Source: Aplidium turbinatum (taxonomy: Eukaryota > Chordata > Ascidiacea > Aplousobranchia > Polyclinidae). From it: a DNA stretch of 64,000 nucleotides. The stretch covers positions 53,304,477 through 53,368,476 of the forward strand of contig OU964918.1 in the NCBI GenBank assembly GCA_918807975.1, given 5' to 3'. Positions 13,018 to 24,291 of the stretch are shown here, piece after piece; position 1 is the first letter of the stretch; every line of letters starts with the position of its first letter. The position numbers and the translations under genes are program-made. The notes below the pieces were generated by a model. The model saw only the letters and a program-made list of their open reading frames with translations. It was not told the origin of the DNA and searched no databases.

Positions 13018-13620
13018 AACAGAGGCATTGTAGCCTAAGCACTTTTCAAAGATTTTACAAATGCTCCATCTATCCTAACGACTGCATTTTGTGAGTGAGG
13101 TGGAAAAGTGAGAGTTTAATACCGATTAAAACGAGCAAATTTTGTAGTTGCAACTTGCAAGTCTTTGGTGGCTGAGCTGAGGTGACCGTCCAGTAGCCCA
13201 TGATTATGTGTTTCTTTTCCTGAGATGGTTTGGCAATTCAGTGCATGAAGCCAGTCTGGACCACCAATTTTCATTTCCGTACTAAGCTTGTGTTTAATGC
13301 CCATCTAATCAGGGTAGCATAATAATCGTAAGCAAGATGAATGTCTAACGTTTTAAGACCAAACAATGCTTTCTCCATAGTTCTGTTTCTCCAATCTGTT
13401 GCGCACAAATAGGCCTGCAAGATGTTGTACGGTATGCACAAATATGTAGTTCTGGGGTAAAACGCCTACTACAATGTGGCAAAGAGCCTACACTAGGCCT
13501 TTTACTTCGATGAATTTCTTGTGGTTTCTTTCTTAGGTTTCTTGCCCCATCAGCAACCACTTTTTTTCTTTCCTGTTGTTCTAAATCTGTGTAAACTCTA
13601 CAAAACTGACTCCTGCAGTC
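13018..13620 (-). mobile_element. pogo/Tigger-like transposase remnant, N-terminal part
   Basis: On the - strand, KALFGLKTLDI and, in another frame, KIGGPDWLHAL resemble the HTH_CENPB part of pogo/Tigger transposases ('mfGlt..di', 'aG.dWl..f'). The frame is broken several times and the DDE core is absent from the window. The C-terminal end continues at 6985-7255, on the far side of BEL/Pao fossil 1. Confidence 0.55.
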
Positions 13621-13659
13621 CTTGCTATAGGCTACAGAATGATCTAAACCTTATCTAGT

Positions 13660-14047
13660 ATTATTATTTATTATTATTTATTTGCAATCAGACTCAAAGT
13701 GCATAGAATTCAAATTTTTAACAGTCATCACACAAAATATCAGACTAACACAACATCAAGCAGGCTACATCAAACAACGTACAAAATACTGTTGTAGTGA
13801 ATATAAAATGTAGAATTAAAGTAGTAATCAGAAGACATAACATTGCGCAATAGTGGATTAATTGATCTTTTGCAACGTTCTACAAATGCATAGCAATTTT
13901 TTCTTAATAGAGCATCAAATGTTAACACGTCGTTCTGTACCTGACACACTCTAGCACTGTCGCATCTCGATAAACTGTGGATAATTCTGTACGAGTCGTT
14001 GTAAGCAACTCGTATGCGATTTAAAGTAGAAGTTTTATAGTTACACC
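13660..14047 (-). mobile_element. LINE fragment A, 3' end
   Basis: The frame on the - strand reads CNYKTSTLNRIRVAYND then MSSDYYFNSTF, like the end of jockey/CR1-group ORF2 proteins. The 3' tail is an (AAT)n run at about 13661-13683. It is interrupted at 14048 by BEL/Pao fossil 2, and the rest of the LINE resumes at 22319. The junction has the ACACC duplication of the LTR element. Confidence 0.75.
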
Positions 14048-14570
14048 TGGTCACAGCGGTAAACCATAATCTCTTCGTGGGAAAATTGTAACGTAAGATT
14101 CCCAAATCCGTTCGTCTGCATGCAATGACCCAAAAATAAACACACTTTCGAAACGTCTATTCAAAGTGTATTCCAGTAAAATTAGCCCGCGGCTATCGAA
14201 ATGACTGGTGCAACGCCGTACACCTAAAAACTGTCACTACAATACAGATTACTTGGATAAAAGACGGAGAGTTTGTCCAGCTAGCAAGCACCAAATAAAC
14301 CAGTTAAATGTGCGACCGACTTCCAACACACGACTTCAAGAATGAATCAGAAAAATTTGTGATAACTCAAAGGCACGCCAGCAGTTCGTGACGCAGCATT
14401 TCATGTCCAAACAGGTCTCAAACTGAAACAGGTTTAAACCGGTCTGACACGAGTCTTACGGACGATGGTGCAATTTTGGCTCATGTTTTAGGAATTTCCA
14501 TGACGTAATATTCAGTAGACCCGAACGGTTTCTACATGACGTTTGACCAGGCGAACAACCGTCTGTAACA
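14048..14570 (-). repeat. 3' LTR of BEL/Pao fossil 2
   Basis: 523 bp, with one mismatch to the partner LTR by eye. It is only distantly similar to the LTRs of fossil 1, sharing TGGTCACAGCGG at one end and a GACGTAATATTCAGTAGAC block. Confidence 0.93.
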
Positions 14571-14889
14571 TTGCGGCCCCTAGTTATGACAGTTTGACAT
14601 GGCATAACTAAAAAAGAATTGACGACAATTGTGAGCCAATGAATAAAAACACATGATACACAAATTGTTTGAATCACTCACGTTTAAGTTAATACGCAAA
14701 TACAAAGGGCATGCAAAGAATGAACAGCAATAAGAATAAACACGACGATACATGAAATTGGTACCATAGGTAGTAGGTACACGCAAAAAATGACGCTATG
14801 TACCATGGTTGCGATAATAACCGACTGTTCTGGGCTCAGACAAGGGTCGGCCACCGCAGACAAAACCAGGCTCAAACCCTAACACTTAG

Positions 14890-16450
14890 GTGTTCTTTAC
14901 GGGGGCGAGGCACGAAATATCCCTCAACACATAGTCAACTTTCACTTTCCCCGTACTCTCATCATAGTTGCAGACGGCAACTTTAGTTCTACGAACCACA
15001 GGCTTCCCTTTCCTAATTTGTGGAACTACCTCATGCACCCTCCCAAGTTGATACTTCCCACGTTTACCAATGTCTTGGAGAGAACCTACCACTACAAGTT
15101 GACCAGGCTCCAAATGCTCGGCCATTTTTAGCCATTTTTTCCGGCCCTGAAGACCTGGCAAGTAAAAATCGATCCATTTACTCCAAAACTGATGAGAAAG
15201 TGACAAATTGAACCGATAATCCCTTCTTAGTTGGTCACGATCATGTGGTTGCCCAACAGCACAGTATGGGTCTAAGTATGGGGTCAAAAGTGAGGCAGGG
15301 GTGATGACAGTAAAATCCCTAGGGTCGTCACTCAAAGGTACCAAAGGGCGTTCGTTCACGATCCGAACGGCACTGCCTGTGTACGTAAGCAGTTCAATAA
15401 AACTGGGCTTACGTATTGAAGAGTCCAAAATATGAAAAAATGCGATTTTAAATTGTTTGACCATTGCCTCCCAGGCGCCACCTTGCGCCGGAGCATACGG
15501 AGGTATAAATTCCCAGTTTATCTCTCTCTGTCTCAGGGCATTGTGAAATTCAGCTGATTCTATCAACTCGGGTAACTTCTTAGATGCTGCCTGAAAGGTG
15601 CTTCCATTGTCGGAATAGATAGCATTAACCTGCCCACGTAAATCTGTAAACCGTGTAAAGGCAAGTAAAAAATCACTCAGCGACAATGACGTAACCAGCT
15701 CAACATGAATAGCGCGAGATGCCATACATGTGAACAAGAGTCCCCAAGCTTTTTTGTGACTTCTACCTTCAACAAAAGTTAAAGGTCCAAGATAATCCAA
15801 GCCGCAATCAAAAAAGGGTTTCCTATGCGCAGTTGTGCGAGACAAAGGTAAATCAGACATGAGCTGCCTTATAGGCCGTGCTTTCTCAATCGCGCATACA
15901 CTACAGTCATTAAGATACCTCTTCACGGAGGCATTACCATTAGCGATCCAAAACTTCTGTCGCGTAGACAACAAAGTGTGCTGTACTCCACAGTGCGCAT
16001 TTCCATTATGATGCGACAGTACAACAAGCCTAGTGAAGGGGTGCTTCGAAGGCAAAACAATCGGATGCTTTGCTTCAAGAGAGATCTCGGGAGAATTACT
16101 TAAGCGCCCTTCAATGCGGATTACACCACCATCATCTACACAAGGTCTGTACTTTTTAAGTGAACGTAATTCTTTCAACCGTTTCTTCTCACGTTGCGAA
16201 GCGCCAACACTACCTCGCTTTATCACTTCCTCAAGGGCATCCGGCGATCGTTTGGTCATTAAATGTACCACATCGCCATACACGCTCTTCTGAACAAACT
16301 TCACAGCCAACTCTGAAGCACTGTTAAGATAAGATGCATCCAGTTTTGGCTTCACAAAGCTACGCTTTCTCGTTTTACAGCACAAAAATTCAACAGAAGC
16401 AACCAAATAAGCGATTCTCTTTTTCATAACATACAAAGAAGGTGCGGCCT
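14890..16450 (-). mobile_element. BEL/Pao fossil 2: integrase region
   Basis: The zinc-binding part reads HHNGNAHCGVQHTLL with later CSVC. The catalytic core has FDCGLDYLGPL, IYSDNGSTFQ and PAQGGAWE, carrying the D, D and E positions. The DUF5641-type tail follows. Part of a fossil element. Confidence 0.9.
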
Positions 16451-16749
16451 CCATCAATCTGTGAAGACCACCCTGTCCAACGTCAAGCGACTCCTCTTCG
16501 TCACGAAGATATAGGCTATGGACAGGTACTGGAGTGGCATTTTCTACAGATGGAATTTCCTCACACTGGTAGAGAAGACTAGAACCATTTAACCACAACT
16601 CTCGAAATTCTTTCTTTGTAATAAGATTTGGTCTTGTGCCAACATCAGCTGGGTTCATATCGGTAGGGCAAAAACGCCAATCCTGGGCTCCAGACAACAA
16701 TAAAATATGCTCAACTCGACGCGTAATAAACTTATTCAAACGTAAATCA

Positions 16750-17950
16750 TGGTTTTTAACCCACTGCAACACAGTAGGCTACGAGAATCACACCAAAAAT
16801 ACTTAAGGCAGTCTGGCATCTTCAATGCCTCGTAGGCCTGCTTCACGAGTCTGGCTGTATTCAAAGCGGCAACAAGCTCTTTCCTAGCTATCGGCCAAGA
16901 AAACTGATTTTTTACAACAATGGTAGATTTACCCAGAACGAAAGACACACTCGGAACTCCGTTAACCAGTCTACGTAAGTAAACAACAGAAGAGAAAGCT
17001 TGATTCGAAGCATCACTAAACCCATGCAATTGATATGAAACAATATCATCCGGACTGCACACACCAGAGTTTGCAAAATACCATCTCGGTAACGAAAAAT
17101 TCTTAAGCAGGTCCAAAGAGCGAAGCCACGACTCCCACTCTTTAACAAAGCTATCAGGGACCTCGGTGTCCCAATCAAACTTGTCTATCGCCAATTGCTG
17201 AAGTATAAGGCGTGCTTTTAGAAAAAATGGCGCTCCAAAGCCTAGCGGATCAAAATTTTGTCCAAGCTGACTGAGCATACTTCGGCGCGTGTGTTTAGCT
17301 AAGGGCTTTAAGGAACATGCGATACGCATCTCGTCAGACTCGGTTTGCCACACACAACCCAATGTCTTCGCTGATGGCAAAGTCATATTTTCAGTCTGAA
17401 AGTCAATGTCACGAATCAAAGGTGAAAGCATCTCATTATCCAAATTTGACAAGACAGTCATAGCCTCCTTGTTAGCACTCCACTTACCAAGTTTAAACCC
17501 ACGGCTATCAAACAAAGCAATTGATTCATGAGTGATTTGCTGAGCTTCCTCTAAGCTATCAGCCGAAAATATAAAATCATCCATGTACATATTATTTGCA
17601 ATATTGCAGAGAGTCAATTCACCAGCACTGCTGGGATTCTGCTCGATCATTTTCTTTATAGCCAAGCAAGCGATATACGGGCTACTCTTTATTCCCCAAG
17701 GGTGTACACAAAAACGAAATGGTACCATCCTACCATTTTCAAGGTCATCATCTTCAAACCACAATATACGAAACAAATCCCTTTGCGACTCAGGTAATTT
17801 TATTTGAAAGAAGCATTTAGTCACATCAGCCATGAGACCAAATCTACCAAGCCGAAATCTAGCCAAGACATCTACCAGAGGGTTTAACAAGTCAGGACCC
17901 GAAAACATTACATCATTAACACAAGTTCCTCAAAATTCAGACTTGCCATC
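16750..17950 (-). mobile_element. BEL/Pao fossil 2: reverse transcriptase and RNase H region
   Basis: Reverse transcriptase words are FGLMADVTKCFFQI and MYMDDFIFSADS, the YMDD-type active site. An RNase H-like region with HGFSDASNQAF follows. The pattern is typical of Pao/BEL pol. Part of a fossil element. Confidence 0.9.
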
Positions 17951-18479
17951 GTAAACAATGCGCTTTTTTAATTGTGACGTAACAAAGTATGGTAAATACC
18001 ATTCAAATCCCTTGACATTTCCTGCTTCACCAGTACGCTCAATATAGCCATTTGATTTAAGATCTTTCATGGTGTCAGTAAGGAAATCACGAAGTTCAGG
18101 TTGTTTTAAAGCTTTCTTTCTTAAAGCAGCAGCTCTATCTGACGCCAACACAAAATTGTTAGGTAGATCAATATCTTCCTTCAACGGAACAAGTATCTCA
18201 AATCGACCATCTTTCAACTCAATATTCGGTTCGACAAGTTCTCTAGCCAAAATATCATTGCGAGACAATTCACAGGTTTCATTTTGTAACGTCAAATCCT
18301 GAATGACTTTATTCAGGTCTGCTATTTCCATATCACGAGACTCAATTTTACGCTGAAAGCCAGAGATGACATCCGACTCTGAAGACGTCTGCACTCTGCA
18401 CACTTTAGCAACGCTTTCATCTAAGGGTGACTTACCACCACAAGCCAACCAACCGAGAGGAGTGAGCAAAGCATGTGGT

Positions 18480-19280
18480 TCACTACGATTTTCACCAACA
18501 CGCTCTTTTTTTGCACACATCAAATAAGCGTTGTCGTTGCCAATCAGTATATCTACAGTACTACAATCATTCAAATGAAACATATTCACGTCATGAAAAT
18601 GACGGAAACCATTTAAATCTTGTTTATGTGGTAAAGTTTTAACATCGTCAGCCCAAGCTGGGTTAACCACCGAAGTTATATCACAAAACAGTTCATCTGT
18701 CTCTAACGACTGGATGTTGAGTTTGACAAGGTCAGCACAAGTAGCTTTCTGACCAGCCAGGGTATCCATTTTAAACGACGCTTTATCGTACGGTTTAAGA
18801 TCAAGTTCACACACCAAATTACTCGAAACAAACGTCAACTGCGAACCAGGATCATGCTGACAATACACCAACTTCGATTTGCCAGTCATTGGATTCAGAA
18901 CACGAGCAGCAGTAACGCGGCTAAAGGCTGCTTTAACATTTCCAATCTTAACATTACGCACAGGAACTCTGGCACGAGCATCATCTTTCCCAACCGAATC
19001 CAGAGAATCACGTGACGTCACATAAAAATCATGCAGAAGAAAATAGTGTTTCCTATCGTTGGTAGGCCCACACTTACGACAGTTATTTGCATGAACGCAA
19101 TCCCTAACCATATGCTGGCGCAAACAATTCAAGCATTTGCCAGCTCTCACAATGACATCTCTCCGATCTTTAGGTGTCAAGCGCAAAAATTCTTTACAAT
19201 TAGACAAAAAATGATATTCAACTTGACCACGTGACGAACAACAAATGCATGCCGGTAGGTTTTTACGTCTGGCTTCACCA
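18480..19280 (-). mobile_element. BEL/Pao fossil 2: zinc knuckle and aspartic protease region
   Basis: The cysteine-rich words CICCSSRG, CLNCLRQHMVRDC and CRKCG are followed by HDPGSQLTFVSS, the D-x-G site of a Pao-type retropepsin. Part of a fossil element. Confidence 0.85.
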
Positions 19281-19299
19281 CCGCGCGGTGCGCCAACAA

Positions 19300-21290
19300 C
19301 AGTCGAGTACTGCGAACTCCCTGACATCACATCATCATGGGGTTTTACGGACGTCTGCCTAACCGGACATGAAGGCAATTTTCCTTTGCCAAACTTTTTA
19401 AATTGCTGCGACTCACCAGAATCGCCCATTAGCATAATGCTAAAATCAGTCGACTTACGCGTTTCCTCCCGTACTACAAATTCAAACAAACTCTGAAAAG
19501 TAGGCTCATCAGTGCCACCATACTGATCACCTAAAAAGTCAAGATAACGCTGCTTAGCGTCAAACGGGAGTCGCTTAGCCAAATCCAAAACAAAACGTCT
19601 TTCTAATTTATCACGCTGACCATAAGCTTGCGCATAAAGCAAACACTGCGACAATTCATCTTTAAACTCTTTCAAATCACTGGAAGAGGTCGAAGTCAAT
19701 TTGCTACCATAGCGATACTTTCTAATTTCCGATTCTGCAAAAAGACCTCCACGAACCCCAAAACGCTGGGACAAGCGAGCTAACGACATTTCTATCCTGT
19801 CTTCCTCTGACAAGCCAGGGGTGTCAGAAACCAAATTAGCAATCGTTTGCGCAGCTGTCCTAACACAAGCTGCTTGTAACAAAGTCAAACGAGTCCCCTT
19901 AAAGGGCGAAGCTGCCATTAAGGCCGTAACACGACTTTTAAAGAAGATAAATGGCATATTATTACCATCGTAACCAATCAAGGCCGCCTTATCGAAAAAC
20001 GTCCTACTATTTTGGTATTCAAAAAAGCAATCCTGCTGTTGAGAACTCGATTTAGCGGGAGAAGACAAGCTATATCCCTTAAGGGGCTGAGTGGGCTCAG
20101 TCACATGCACAGCCCGATCACGATCCTCACACACGTTAAAATCAGGAGACGCGATACGCCTCTCACAACCACCCAAATTACGTGTAGCTGGGCGATCCAC
20201 AACTAGCGGCGCAGAAAACTTTGAAGGGGCAAAGCATTACTGCTAATGGCGGCCCCGTGACCTGTACGCTCTGGGGGAGGAGTTCGGTTGTAATTCGCAG
20301 ACCTTGGCTCTACAGCATTCGGAAGACCCTTAGCCGCGGCCCCAAGACCTCCTGAAACAGCTGGAAAACGTGTGGATTGCCCTGGTCCACTCACAGGTTG
20401 AACGGGCGCTTGGAAAAGGTTATGTAAATTAAACTGCGATTGATGTTCTTTTCTGGAATGCCTAGAAGAGCTCTTCTTAGAGCTACGCCGGGAGCCCGCC
20501 TCTGATCGATATTCAGCTAAACTACCTCTTTTCGTTGTTCAGCCCTCAACTGAGCGTCTTTGAGTGCGAACTCAGCAGCTCTCGCTTCGGCTTTCGCGGC
20601 GGCCTCAGCTGCTCTCGCTTCGGCCTCAGCTCTCCCGGCGGCCTCAGCTCGAATGGCCTCAGCAGCTCTCGCTTCGGCCTCAGCTCTCGCGGCAGCCTCA
20701 GCTCGAATGGCCTCAGCTCTCGCGATGGCCTCAGCAGCTCTTGCTTCGGCCTCAGCTTGGATCTGGAGCTCCTCTCGTCTTAGCTGCAGGTTAATTTGTG
20801 CCACTATCCGAGACGAAGTCCTAGACATCCTAGTGCTTACATTTGAGGCGCTATCCTCAGGATGTATGTCAGCATCCAACCTATCTGAGAACTCACTTTC
20901 TTTTTGTTCAAAGTTATTTTTTAACGAGTTAAATTCGGGATCTACCCTATCACGAAGTTCTGCCAAGATTGCAGAGTTAAAGATTTTAGTCAAAAGAGCA
21001 TGGAAATGCCGTAATTCCTCTTTTAAAGTAGATAACTTAGATCTAAAAATTAACAGTTCCTGCTTATCACTCAAAGAACCTAGGGCTACAGAAAGTTCCC
21101 CAATTTGAGTCAAAATATCCCGTCTAAGATGCCGGGCCTCTCGAACTGACTTAGCCTCATCGTTATTGGGTCCCTCCCCAGAATGGCCTGCCCGACCGCA
21201 AAGAACATCATCAGGCTTAAACTCAGTCGAGTCTACGGCGGTCGAGTCCTTGTCGCCACCGAGTGTAGACATATTAAATGTTGGGGCTAA
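19300..21290 (-). mobile_element. BEL/Pao fossil 2: gag-like region
   Basis: The first part is a charged coiled coil with an Ala/Glu/Arg repeat at about 20550-20780, shorter than the repeat in fossil 1. A capsid-like DUF1759 region follows, with GNNMPFIFFKSRV and LTLLQAACVRTAAQTI. Part of a fossil element. Confidence 0.82.
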
Positions 21291-21795
21291 ATTTAACAAT
21301 TAAAAAAATGAAGTTACACAAACACACAAAATTATTAGGCTACAGTAGTTATAAAAAACTTAACTGCAAAGACCGTAAAAATACAAAAAAGAATTTAAAT
21401 GCACGATACCGTAGCTGTACGGGTATGAAGTCCTAAAGTCCACAAAACTTGCTTGGATTCTTCCACTTGAATCTACAAGCACAGATGGATTGTCTTTTAA
21501 TCTTCTTTCTTGCCAATGAATGTCAAAGTTATTTTTCTTCTGTACCAAACTGAGAAGAATTGTCTTTACTTTTCTTTGCTTCTGTAAGAGTGTAGACTAC
21601 CAACCAACAAATCTTCTTTTATTATTTCTTGTACTTCTAAGTAGTTCTTCTGCACTAGCTGACAACAAACACGTCGTTTATTTTTATGCCTTCAAGTGCT
21701 TCTTGGCCTACCAGCTAACAAAATCGTTTTTTATTTTTCTTGCTTTAATTTCTTCTTGACCTACCAACTGACAAGAACTCGTCTTTTATTTTTTA

Positions 21796-22318
21796 TGGTC
21801 ACAGCGGTAAACCATAATCTCTTCGTGGGAAAATTGTAACGTAAGATTCCCAAGTCCGTTCGTCTGCATGCAATGACCCAAAAATAAACACACTTTCGAA
21901 ACGTCTATTCAAAGTGTATTCCAGTAAAATTAGCCCGCGGCTATCGAAATGACTGGTGCAACGCCGTACACCTAAAAACTGTCACTACAATACAGATTAC
22001 TTGGATAAAAGACGGAGAGTTTGTCCAGCTAGCAAGCACCAAATAAACCAGTTAAATGTGCGACCGACTTCCAACACACGACTTCAAGAATGAATCAGAA
22101 AAATTTGTGATAACTCAAAGGCACGCCAGCAGTTCGTGACGCAGCATTTCATGTCCAAACAGGTCTCAAACTGAAACAGGTTTAAACCGGTCTGACACGA
22201 GTCTTACGGACGATGGTGCAATTTTGGCTCATGTTTTAGGAATTTCCATGACGTAATATTCAGTAGACCCGAACGGTTTCTACATGACGTTTGACCAGGC
22301 GAACAACCGTCTGTAACA
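21796..22318 (-). repeat. 5' LTR of BEL/Pao fossil 2
   Basis: 523 bp. The adjacent leader at about 21540-21795 is AT-rich and made of several diverged units containing TTGGTAG/CTGGTAGG and AAGAAG words. No standard tRNA primer site directly abuts the LTR. Confidence 0.92.
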
Positions 22319-22890
22319 ACACCATAGTTGCGAACCATACATTGGCATACAATATGATTGGTACATTACATTTTTAACTTCGGTAGAGCAATTTCCAAAC
22401 TTGGACCTAAGCTGCTTGGCAGCGACATAAAGAGATCGCACTTGCCTTTTAATATTTGCGTCATCACTGATGGTATCATCAATCAGTAGGCTATACCTAA
22501 ATATTTCACTTGTCCAACAAATTTAATTTGTGTATTGTACAGCCGCATGCATGGAGAAGTCAAAACTTTAAATTTGCGACATTGATGGACCAATCCAACA
22601 GTTTTGTTACAGTTGAAAATAATGTCGTGTCTAGAAGCATAGGATTCACACACATCAATGAGTTTTTGGGTACCTTTTAGCACTTGGACTAAATACACAC
22701 AAGTCATCTGCAAACATTAGGTGATTCAAGTGAGATGAACCAGTATTACATCCGACATCTAGGGAATTCAATTCAGTCGATAAGTCATTTATATACAAAG
22801 AAAACAGGTAAGGACTTGAAACCCCTCCCTGCTTTACTCCGTTGGTGACATGGAATTTGCTTCTCAATTTTGTTCTCAATTTTGTTCTTA
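22319..22890 (-). mobile_element. LINE fragment A, reverse transcriptase part
   Basis: The - strand reads GVKQGGVSSPYLFSLYIND, then LMFADDLCVFSP, with the FADD catalytic motif at about 22703-22714. A RHDIIFNCNKT block and YLG follow. This is jockey/CR1-like ORF2. The 5' part is missing (5' truncation near 22890). The frame is damaged, including a TAGGCTA insertion at 22487-22493: without five bases there the frame continues YLGILIDDT. The sequence continues in the same frame at 14047 on the other side of BEL/Pao fossil 2. Confidence 0.8.
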
Positions 22891-23222
22891 ATGAGTAGGC
22901 TACAGCAGTGAAGAAGTAGGCTATTCTTAAATTTTACAACATATTCATAAAAAATGAAAACTTTTTCTACAGCTTCATTCTTTTGGATTCTTTCAGGTTC
23001 AAAAATACCCAGCCACAACAATGCAGTATGCATACACCAAAGTGGTGGCAGTGTAGAGTTATTTCACAAAAGGTTTGCAAAAAACAGCGTTTTACCCCGG
23101 CTAGGCTCTTCACTTCAGGTTTACCTTCACCCCAGCTTTTGAGCCGATCATTCGTTGCTATAATCTTACTATACTACGTGCCATTGTTACTGTAAGCCTA
23201 CTAATCATGGACTACATTTAGG

Positions 23223-23588
23223 GGTAGGCACTTTAACATTACCCACTCGTCGAAGAGTGCCTGCTTTTCAATGTGAAATTGCTTTGTGTTTTAGTCACAA
23301 TTTTCCTTATAAACTCCATTGATTGCAGTCATTAAGATCCTTCTTGCATTCAGTTCAGTTGCAGAAGAAAAAATAGTATTAGCAGAGGGTGGGAATCGAA
23401 CACACGAAATGGAAATTACTACTCCTCTGCCTTAACCAGTAGGCAACGCTGCTTGTAGCGAAGCATTCAGTTAAATTTCTTTGTATCAAAATTTTTCGAT
23501 CAGAATATCACGTGTCGAGTGACATGACTGAAATCAGCTGAATCGCGAGTACGCTTTTCGACGAGTGGGTAATGTTAAAGTGCCTACC
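23223..23588. mobile_element. MULE-like MITE, copy 1, with tRNA-like core
   Basis: Terminal inverted repeats of about 32 bp start GGTAGGCACTTTAACATT. The 9-bp flank ACATTTAGG is present exactly at 23214-23222 and 23589-23597, as expected of Mutator-type transposition. There is no transposase. The middle holds a tRNA-like module (23382-23452). It belongs to the same family as 36241-36637. Confidence 0.85.
23382..23452 (-). other. tRNA-like module inside MITE copy 1
   Basis: Read on the - strand it starts GCAGCGTTGCCTACTGGTTA, with a GCCT/AGGC D-arm-like stem. It has a near-consensus B box, TGTTCGATTCC, and ends CCCTCTGC, which pairs in part with the start. A T-run follows (23373-23368). It looks like a degenerate tRNA or a polymerase III promoter unit rather than a working tRNA gene. 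Confidence 0.55.
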
Positions 23589-23687
23589 ACATTTAGGCAC
23601 CTATGGTGCAAATCCGAAAAACATCTGGCAACTCTGGTAATAAAGAAGAGATAAAGCATAAAGATTTATCATTTTTCAAATGTTGGT

Positions 23688-23976
23688 AGGTTGGTTTTGA
23701 AATTTGAATCTTTATTATCAGACTGAAAAAGCCTTTGATAGGTTATTCCTGGTAGTTTTGCGTACTTGTGAGGCTTTTGACGCAGAGCCGGTGTTATCGA
23801 GATTGGCAAAGTGAAGTTTTCCGTTTGTTGAAGTGTTGTTGCCGGGAAATTATTCCATCCATTAGATGCCGCTGAATGGAGAGCAGTCCTGAAATGCGTT
23901 GCTCAAGCGCACACCTAAAAACCGAGCCAACGTCGCATGATCTTGAGTCGGGCGCGTAACCACTGAGCTAACGGGG
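23688..23976 (-). mobile_element. tRNA-derived SINE, copy 1
   Basis: On the - strand a tRNA-like head contains GTTAGCTCAGTGGTTACG (A box). A body follows with GAGCAACGCATTTCAGGACTG, trimmed here to GAGCAACGCATTTCAGG, and CCCGGCAACAACACTTCAAC. The tail ends near AAAACCAACC. It is about 290 bp and clearly homologous to 32961-33245. Confidence 0.8.
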
Positions 23977-24291
23977 TAATGCCATAGAAATTTTGCAGTG
24001 ATTTGAGATTCAGTGATCACACTTAAAGTAACTTTAGCTCAAAGTTCAAAATTACATCGGCGTCCATTTTGCAGGTTTGCAAGACCTGTGTATAGTATAT
24101 AGATTGGTATGCTATGGAACTATGGTTACCAGTTTTCCAGTTGTTTGTAATGGTGTACGTAGTATAGAAAAATTGAAACATCTCATCTGTCTGACAGTGT
24201 TATTTACTGATTACTAGACTATCGTACTGTATTTGAAGCTCTAGGTTAGGAGTGTTTTACGCAGATCAGGGAAGAAGAATTCATCTTCAAG

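Larger units (their letters stand above)
14048..22318 (-). mobile_element. BEL/Pao LTR retrotransposon fossil 2
   Basis: This - strand element of about 8.3 kb has 523-bp LTRs at 14048-14570 and 21796-22318 that differ at one base by eye, so it is very young. The target duplication ACACC lies on both sides. It carries the full Pao order of parts: gag, zinc knuckle, aspartic protease, reverse transcriptase, RNase H, integrase with HHCC and DDE core, and the integrase C-terminal domain. It looks close to whole but is broken, with about four breaks. It inserted into LINE fragment A. Its internal sequence is nearly the same as fossil 1, but its LTRs are clearly different. Confidence 0.95.
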
